Positions 60,774 to 64,000 of a stretch of 64,000 bases of DNA are shown here, piece by piece. The position numbers and the translations under genes were made by a program. The stretch is from an uncultured Clostridia bacterium (GTDB lineage Bacteria > Bacillota > Clostridia > Oscillospirales > Acutalibacteraceae), in contig CAKMIX010000008.1 in NCBI GenBank assembly GCA_927362715.1, positions 45,559-109,558 on the forward strand, in the 5' to 3' direction. The stretch's first letter is position 1. Every line of letters starts with the position of its first letter. The notes under the pieces were generated by a model. It made no database searches, was not told the DNA's origin, and saw nothing but the letters and a program-made list of their open reading frames with translations.

Positions 60774-61255
60774 TTAAGCCTCTTTCTGCGAAGCGGACAG
60801 CTCCAACAGGCGGCTTTGCTCGGAAAAGCCCTGTTTTATGTAAAAGTCCCGTGCAGCATCATTAAACGCCCACACCTCAAGTTCGACACAATCGCAGCCA
60901 AGCTGCGCTGCCGTTTGCCTGAGATACTGCGTCAATGCAGCGCCGATGCCCTGCCTTTGAAACGCGGGGTTTACAAAGAACTCATCGATCCAAAGGATCC
61001 TGCGCGGACACGCCGCCTTGTTTTTTAGCCCCAAGCTTTTACACGGCAAAAGCAGAAAGCCAGGATTCCGTTCTCATCCGCCCCGACAATACCGAAAGCA
61101 TCTTTCCCTGCCGCACGCTTTTTAAATTCTTTCTTATTCATTTCGGCAGGCGGCAGAAAAATATCCGGCCGTGCGTGTGCGTGCATTTGCGCCAAGTCAC
61201 GAGACAAAATTCGGATCTGCTCAAAGTCGGGAAGTTCCATGCGCCGAAAAAGCAT
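60774..61255 (-). pseudogene. GNAT family N-acetyltransferase, frameshifted
   Basis: Two overlapping frames together make one GNAT. From ATG 61255 (AGAGGG upstream) the first part reads MLFRRMELPDFEQIR...GILAFCFCRVKAWG and stops at 61025. The second part, in the -1 frame, continues with LKNKAACPRRILWIDEFFVNPAFQRQGIG (partial), containing the acetyl-CoA loop RQGIGAAL, and VWAFNDAARDFYIKQGF. The junction lies near 61030-61045 by a GGGG and an A6 run. A single-base indel or sequence error restores the gene. Promoter and ribosome site remain intact. Confidence 0.8.
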
Positions 61256-61350
61256 CCTTTTCCCTCTTTTCGGTATGACAACCAGCATATATGACAATGA
61301 AAACGCTGACACAATAGATCACTTTATATATGTTGGCAAAGATTTTCTTT

Positions 61351-61379
61351 ATTTTATCGAATATTTTTTGGCATGTCAA
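61351..61379 (-). promoter_or_regulatory. Promoter of the GNAT gene
   Basis: Reverse-strand TTGACA (61374-61379), 17-bp spacer, TAAAAT (61351-61356). Confidence 0.8.
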
Positions 61380-61429
61380 TCCACTCGCGGTCGGAAATCG
61401 GTTGGTCGAAAAAATTTGTGAAATACAGC

Positions 61430-61466
61430 CAAACACGGTTCGGAAATGCATCTTTCCGAACCGTGT
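61430..61466 (-). terminator. Terminator of the cotJ operon
   Basis: A 14-bp perfect stem (61453-61466 with 61433-61446) and 6-nt loop, followed on the reverse strand by TTTGGC. It lies 40 nt after the cotJC stop. Confidence 0.7.
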
Positions 61467-61506
61467 AACTTTGGAGCGGTCTGTTTTTTACGCTTTGTAA
61501 AACACG

Positions 61507-62145
61507 CTATGATTTTGCGCGATTCTGCGCTTGCTGCCGATTTAAGCACTGCTTGTCGAACGAGGGGTTGAACGCATAGAAATTCTTTTCGTTCAAGCGG
61601 TCTGTCGTAAGCCGCAGGCCCTCACCGAAGCGCTGGTAATGCACGATCTCGCGTTCACGCAGGAATTTGATCGGATCACGCACGTCGGGGTCATCTACAA
61701 GGCGCAGGATGTTATCATACGTTGTTCTCGCTTTTTGCTCTGCCGCAAGGTCTTCGTGCAGATCGGTGATTACATCACCTTTGCTTTGCAGATATGTCGC
61801 CGTGAACGGCATGCCGCTGGCGGCAACGGGATAAACGCCCGTTGTGTGATCCACAAAATACGTGTCAAAGCCGCTCTTTTTGATCTCTTCCGGCGAAAGG
61901 TTGCGTGTCAGCTGGTACACAATCGCCCCGATCATCTCCAGATGTCCGAGCTCTTCCGTACCGATGTCGGTCAAAAGGCCTTTGAGTTCTGCAAACGGCA
62001 TGGAGAAGCGCTGCGAGAGATACCGAAGCGACGCGCCCAATTCGCCGTCAGGTCCGCCGTACTGGCTGATGATGATTTGGGCGTATTTGGGATTTGGCGT
62101 CTTGATACGGACAGGGTACTGTAATTTTTTCTCGTATTGGAACAT
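61507..62145 (-). CDS. cotJC: Spore coat protein CotJC, manganese catalase family
   Basis: A 212-residue four-helix-bundle protein. The di-manganese ligands lie in GGPDGELGASLRYL, DIGTEELGHLEMIG and DLAAEQKARTTYDNIL, and REREIVHYQRFGE supplies the last Glu and His. Length and order match CotJC. It detoxifies peroxide in the spore coat. It follows cotJB after 3 nt. Confidence 0.96.
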   Translation of the reverse strand: MFQYEKKLQYPVRIKTPNPKYAQIIISQYGGPDGELGASLRYLSQRFSMPFAELKGLLTDIGTEELGHLEMIGAIVYQLTRNLSPEEIKKSGFDTYFVDHTTGVYPVAASGMPFTATYLQSKGDVITDLHEDLAAEQKARTTYDNILRLVDDPDVRDPIKFLREREIVHYQRFGEGLRLTTDRLNEKNFYAFNPSFDKQCLNRQQAQNRAKS

Positions 62146-62148
62146 AGC

Positions 62149-62403
62149 TTACTTCACACACTCCTCTGTATCCCACGGCCACGGGTTTGCAAGCCACGCG
62201 CAGCCGCTGCCTGTAGCGGCGGAAAGCGGGCCGTATTTCTCTTCAAAGTCGGCGCGCATCGCCGTGTATTCCTCCGTATACTTTTTGTGCCGCGCCATGG
62301 CTTCGCAATCATCCTGGTGCGTATCCAAATAGAGATGCAGCTCCCACAAAATGAATTGCAGCGAGGATAAGCATTGGAGTGCCTTGCTTCTTTCTGTCAG
62401 CAT
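62149..62403 (-). CDS. cotJB: Spore coat protein CotJB
   Basis: An 84-residue protein: KALQCLSSLQFILWELHLYLDTHQ, then KYTEEYTAMRADFEEKYGPL and the terminal WLANPWPWDTE, the CotJB signature. ATG 62403 is favoured because GGAGG lies 8 nt upstream; an ATG at 62409 is too near. The start lies inside the end of cotJA. Confidence 0.94.
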   Translation of the reverse strand: MLTERSKALQCLSSLQFILWELHLYLDTHQDDCEAMARHKKYTEEYTAMRADFEEKYGPLSAATGSGCAWLANPWPWDTEECVK

Positions 62404-62630
62404 CCGCATTTCCCTCCGTAAAACGGTTTATCGAGATCCGGGAACGCCGTACCGCGGCACAGCGCCTTTTGAGCTTCATACATGGTCGCATCTGTTTGGA
62501 ACGGCACATACGCCATGGTAGTGACGGGACATTTCGGCAGCGGCATCATGCCCGTATACAGGTTTTCCTGTGCCGCGTACGGACATTGTGTTTGCAGAAT
62601 CCCGTCACAGTAATCTAAATAGGATTTCAA
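62397..62630 (-). CDS. cotJA: Spore coat-associated protein CotJA
   Basis: A 77-residue protein with the CotJA pattern: MPLPKCPVTTMAYVPFQTD, then EAQKALCRGTAFPDLDKPFYGGKC. The start is TTG 62630 with AGGGAG 8 nt upstream. First gene of cotJABC, normally sigma-E controlled; I found no convincing sigma-E boxes in the 150 nt upstream. Confidence 0.9.
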   Translation of the reverse strand: MKSYLDYCDGILQTQCPYAAQENLYTGMMPLPKCPVTTMAYVPFQTDATMYEAQKALCRGTAFPDLDKPFYGGKCGC

Positions 62631-62780
62631 ATGATTGTCTCCCTTCTTTTTTCGGAACAGTCCTTTGCTTCATTCTATTCCGTGGTGCGCTGTTCGGTAC
62701 ATGCCGAAATACAAAATTTGAGCCACGCATAAAACAAAATCAACAAAATAGCGTTTTTTCGATGTATCAAAAAAAATGTC

Positions 62781-62809
62781 TTGATTTTTTTCTGCGGATT
62801 CGCTATAAT
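62781..62809 (+). promoter_or_regulatory. Promoter of tRNA-Ser
   Basis: TTGATT (62781-62786), 17-bp spacer, TATAAT (62804-62809), 13 nt before the mature tRNA. Confidence 0.88.
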
Positions 62810-62822
62810 AGCAGGGCGACAC

Positions 62823-62915
62823 GGAGAGTTGTCCGAGCTGGTCGAAGGAGCACGACTGGAAATCGTGTAAGCCGTCAACGCGGCTTCGAGGGTTCGAATC
62901 CCTTGCTCTCCGCCA
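62823..62915 (+). tRNA. tRNA-Ser(GGA)
   Basis: A 93-nt class II tRNA with encoded CCA (62913-62915). The acceptor GGAGAGT pairs with GCTCTCC, the anticodon loop CTGGAAA (62856-62862) gives anticodon GGA (62858-62860), the long variable arm folds as GCCG/CGGC, and the T loop is GGTTCGAATCC. Confidence 0.96.
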
Positions 62916-62920
62916 TAAGT

Positions 62921-62956
62921 CCACCGTAATTTTGATAGAATTACGGTGGGCTTTTT
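62921..62956 (+). terminator. Terminator of tRNA-Ser
   Basis: An 11-bp stem (62921-62931 with 62939-62949), 7-nt loop, then GCTTTTT. Confidence 0.88.
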
Positions 62957-63013
62957 CTATGCCCGAAAACCGCTTGAAATAAGGCTTTTCGGCTGTTTCA
63001 GCGCATAAGCGAC

Positions 63014-63046
63014 CCCCGCCACAGAGCATTTCTGCGGCGGGGTTTT
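63014..63046 (+). terminator. Second intrinsic terminator downstream of tRNA-Ser
   Basis: A GC-rich stem (CCCCGCC 63014-63020 with GGCGGGG 63036-63042, plus an inner CAGA/TCTG) followed by TTTT. The reverse strand has no T tract. Confidence 0.65.
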
Positions 63047-63082
63047 GTGCATTTTATGGGGATTGCGGCTTTCTGTTCTGCA

Positions 63083-63156
63083 GTAATCGTTAAATAGCCG
63101 AGTAATCGTTGAACTACTGGGGTATTCGTTGAACTGCCGATGTAATCGTTAAACAG
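63083..63156. repeat. Four direct repeats with about 20-bp period
   Basis: Units begin at 63083, 63102, 63122 and 63142 with the core GTAATCGTTAAA, GTAATCGTTGAA, GTATTCGTTGAA and GTAATCGTTAAA. The spacing of 19, 20 and 20 bp places each core on nearly the same face of the helix. They lie 15 nt past the stop of the restriction gene. Confidence 0.75.
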
Positions 63157-63170
63157 TTTCTTTTCCAGCC

Positions 63171-63953
63171 TTAGAGATTTAACAATTGAGGGTTGAACTT
63201 GGTATTATCCACATAATGCTTATACATGGTACTCGCAGGCAACAAACGAATCTGAATGCTTTGAAGTCCACGACTTTGTAGCATACCAAGCGATACTACA
63301 CCTTTTTCGATGACCTCTGAACCCATAGTCGTCATGAGGAAGCAGTTCCGCACGGTGCGTATCTGATGTGCTTCCACAAACGGCTGATAAGCCAACTGGT
63401 ACAGATACTGCTTAGTTATGGACTCAATACCAGGCTGACCGCGAAGTTTTTTGTTGAGTTCCAATTGGATGTTGTAGTATTTAGCATCGAAAATAATAAA
63501 CTGATAGTCTCCGTTGACGTTAATGATAGAAATGAAATCAGGGATAAGCGTGTCTTCGGCTTGTTTTACAAACGGCTCACCGCTTGGAGCAGTTCCTGCC
63601 CACTGCGGTTTATCGATTAAATCTATGAGCTTTTTATGCCGCATATGACGGTACTGCTCGGCCAATGGCACGGGCAGCCGCAGAGCGCCGATTGGTTTCT
63701 GCAACTGGTTATCCATTACTTCTGCACAGACTTTCTCCCACACCAAGTTGAAGCTATTCGTACCGAACATACTGAAACAGTCCAAATCATCCAGTGTACT
63801 GCTATTCGCTATGTAAGCATAGAGCGTTTTCAGCAGGAGCTGTTTGCGGGTGTTAAACTGAACATTGAGCTCCTTTGCAATGCGATCCAGAATATATTCC
63901 TTATCACCAAAATCATCAATCTGCTCGTCAGAAATATCAACGCCCATACTCAT
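63171..63953 (-). CDS. LlaJI family restriction endonuclease
   Basis: A 260-residue protein. The PD-(D/E)xK nuclease core is visible as IPDFISIINVNGDYQ followed by FIIFDAKYYNIQ, then RGQPGIESITKQYLYQLAY, a strong LlaJI-family signature, and IRLLPASTMYKHY near the end. Known members are about 400 residues, so this may be only the C-terminal part or a short form. LlaJI enzymes act with an McrB-like GTPase. GAGGGGG precedes the ATG at 63953. Codon choice and the lower GC of this gene differ from the rest of the window, suggesting transfer. Confidence 0.8.
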   Translation of the reverse strand: MSMGVDISDEQIDDFGDKEYILDRIAKELNVQFNTRKQLLLKTLYAYIANSSTLDDLDCFSMFGTNSFNLVWEKVCAEVMDNQLQKPIGALRLPVPLAEQYRHMRHKKLIDLIDKPQWAGTAPSGEPFVKQAEDTLIPDFISIINVNGDYQFIIFDAKYYNIQLELNKKLRGQPGIESITKQYLYQLAYQPFVEAHQIRTVRNCFLMTTMGSEVIEKGVVSLGMLQSRGLQSIQIRLLPASTMYKHYVDNTKFNPQLLNL

Positions 63954-64000
63954 GATTTAGCCCCCTCATTTCCACGCCGTAATGCAGAGCCAGCTTTTCT
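63937..64000 (-). CDS. C-terminal end of a gene upstream of the LlaJI-type gene
   Basis: Two frames enter from the right edge. One ends at 63937 with EKLALHYGVEMRGLNHEYGR and looks protein-like; the other ends at 63950 (ATGA overlap with the next start) with a less convincing tail, RKAGSALRRGNEGAKS. A McrB-like partner would be expected here by family precedent, but nothing in these 60 nt proves it. Confidence 0.35.
   Translation of the reverse strand, partial: EKLALHYGVEMRGLNHEYGR

Noticed and set aside
61024..61045. Programmed -1 frameshift in the GNAT gene
   Set aside because: The zero-frame stop comes before the A6 run, so no X-XXY-YYZ heptamer is in the right phase.
62631..62780. Sigma-E promoter for cotJA
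   Set aside because: No pair of boxes resembling sigma-E -35 and -10 with 14-15 bp spacing could be found.
62570..63029. Open frames across the tRNA-Ser gene on both strands
   Set aside because: They run through a well-folded tRNA and its terminators, with no ribosome site.

Overview
The window looks like a chromosomal segment of a spore-forming, probably gut-dwelling Clostridia member (Oscillospiraceae/Ruminococcaceae-like). The evidence is moderate to high GC with AT-rich promoters of consensus sigma-A type, strong GGAGG ribosome sites, and many sporulation genes: a CwlD-like amidase, bofA, a gerA-type germinant receptor operon, whiA, spoIIGA-sigE, a BofC-like protein and cotJABC. There are no insertion sequences, phages, rRNAs or CRISPR arrays. 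Most genes are housekeeping or sugar-catabolic. Only the extreme right end, beyond a tRNA-Ser gene, looks like accessory DNA (an LlaJI-type restriction endonuclease).

Layout, left to right. 1-3.6 kb: addA (partial) and addB. 3.7-5.9 kb: cwlD, bofA, two small proteins of unknown function. 5.9-12.6 kb: GH38 alpha-mannosidase, Nfu-like protein, phosphohexomutase, GH36 alpha-galactosidase. 12.6-17.8 kb: alkyltransferase-like protein, gerA-type operon (reverse), divergent DUF421/DUF4363 pair. 17.9-24.3 kb (reverse): mntP preceded by a complete Mn2+ riboswitch unit, then the hprK-ROK-murB-rapZ-whiA-ROK operon. 24.4-31.9 kb: 3D/G5 protein, RluA-type pseudouridine synthase, TraX-like protein, and a MerR regulator with a textbook operator driving an ECF S-component gene. 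32-34 kb: rplM-rpsI and a TtcA-like ATPase. 34-38 kb: GH29 fucosidase and a wall-anchored lipase. 37.8-42.8 kb: a GlpA/GlpB-like/DUF1667 redox operon, then MBOAT plus a truncated DHHW protein. 42.9-44.5 kb: spoIIGA-sigE. 44.5-55.3 kb (reverse): PBP1A-pyrC-pyrF-carA-carB-pyrK-pyrD-ruvX. 55.5-60.7 kb: BofC-like protein, a GH63-like glycosidase and a membrane GH18 protein. 60.8-62.6 kb: a frameshifted GNAT gene and cotJABC. 62.8-64 kb: tRNA-Ser(GGA), 20-bp direct repeats and the restriction gene.

The most unusual finding is the carbamoyl-phosphate synthase pair in an otherwise normal pyrimidine operon. CarA has lost the glutaminase Cys, His and Glu. CarB has lost the metal- and ATP-binding residues of both ATP-grasp domains and lacks one ATP-grasp subdomain outright. 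Yet both frames are open, full of family signatures and translationally coupled. This looks like a maintained pseudoenzyme complex rather than decay. Other notable points are a spoIIG-type promoter with a 21-bp spacer embedded in the pyr operon terminator, a spoIIGA frame that runs 164 nt into sigE across a T7 tract, and the complete promoter-aptamer-terminator unit of the Mn2+ riboswitch.
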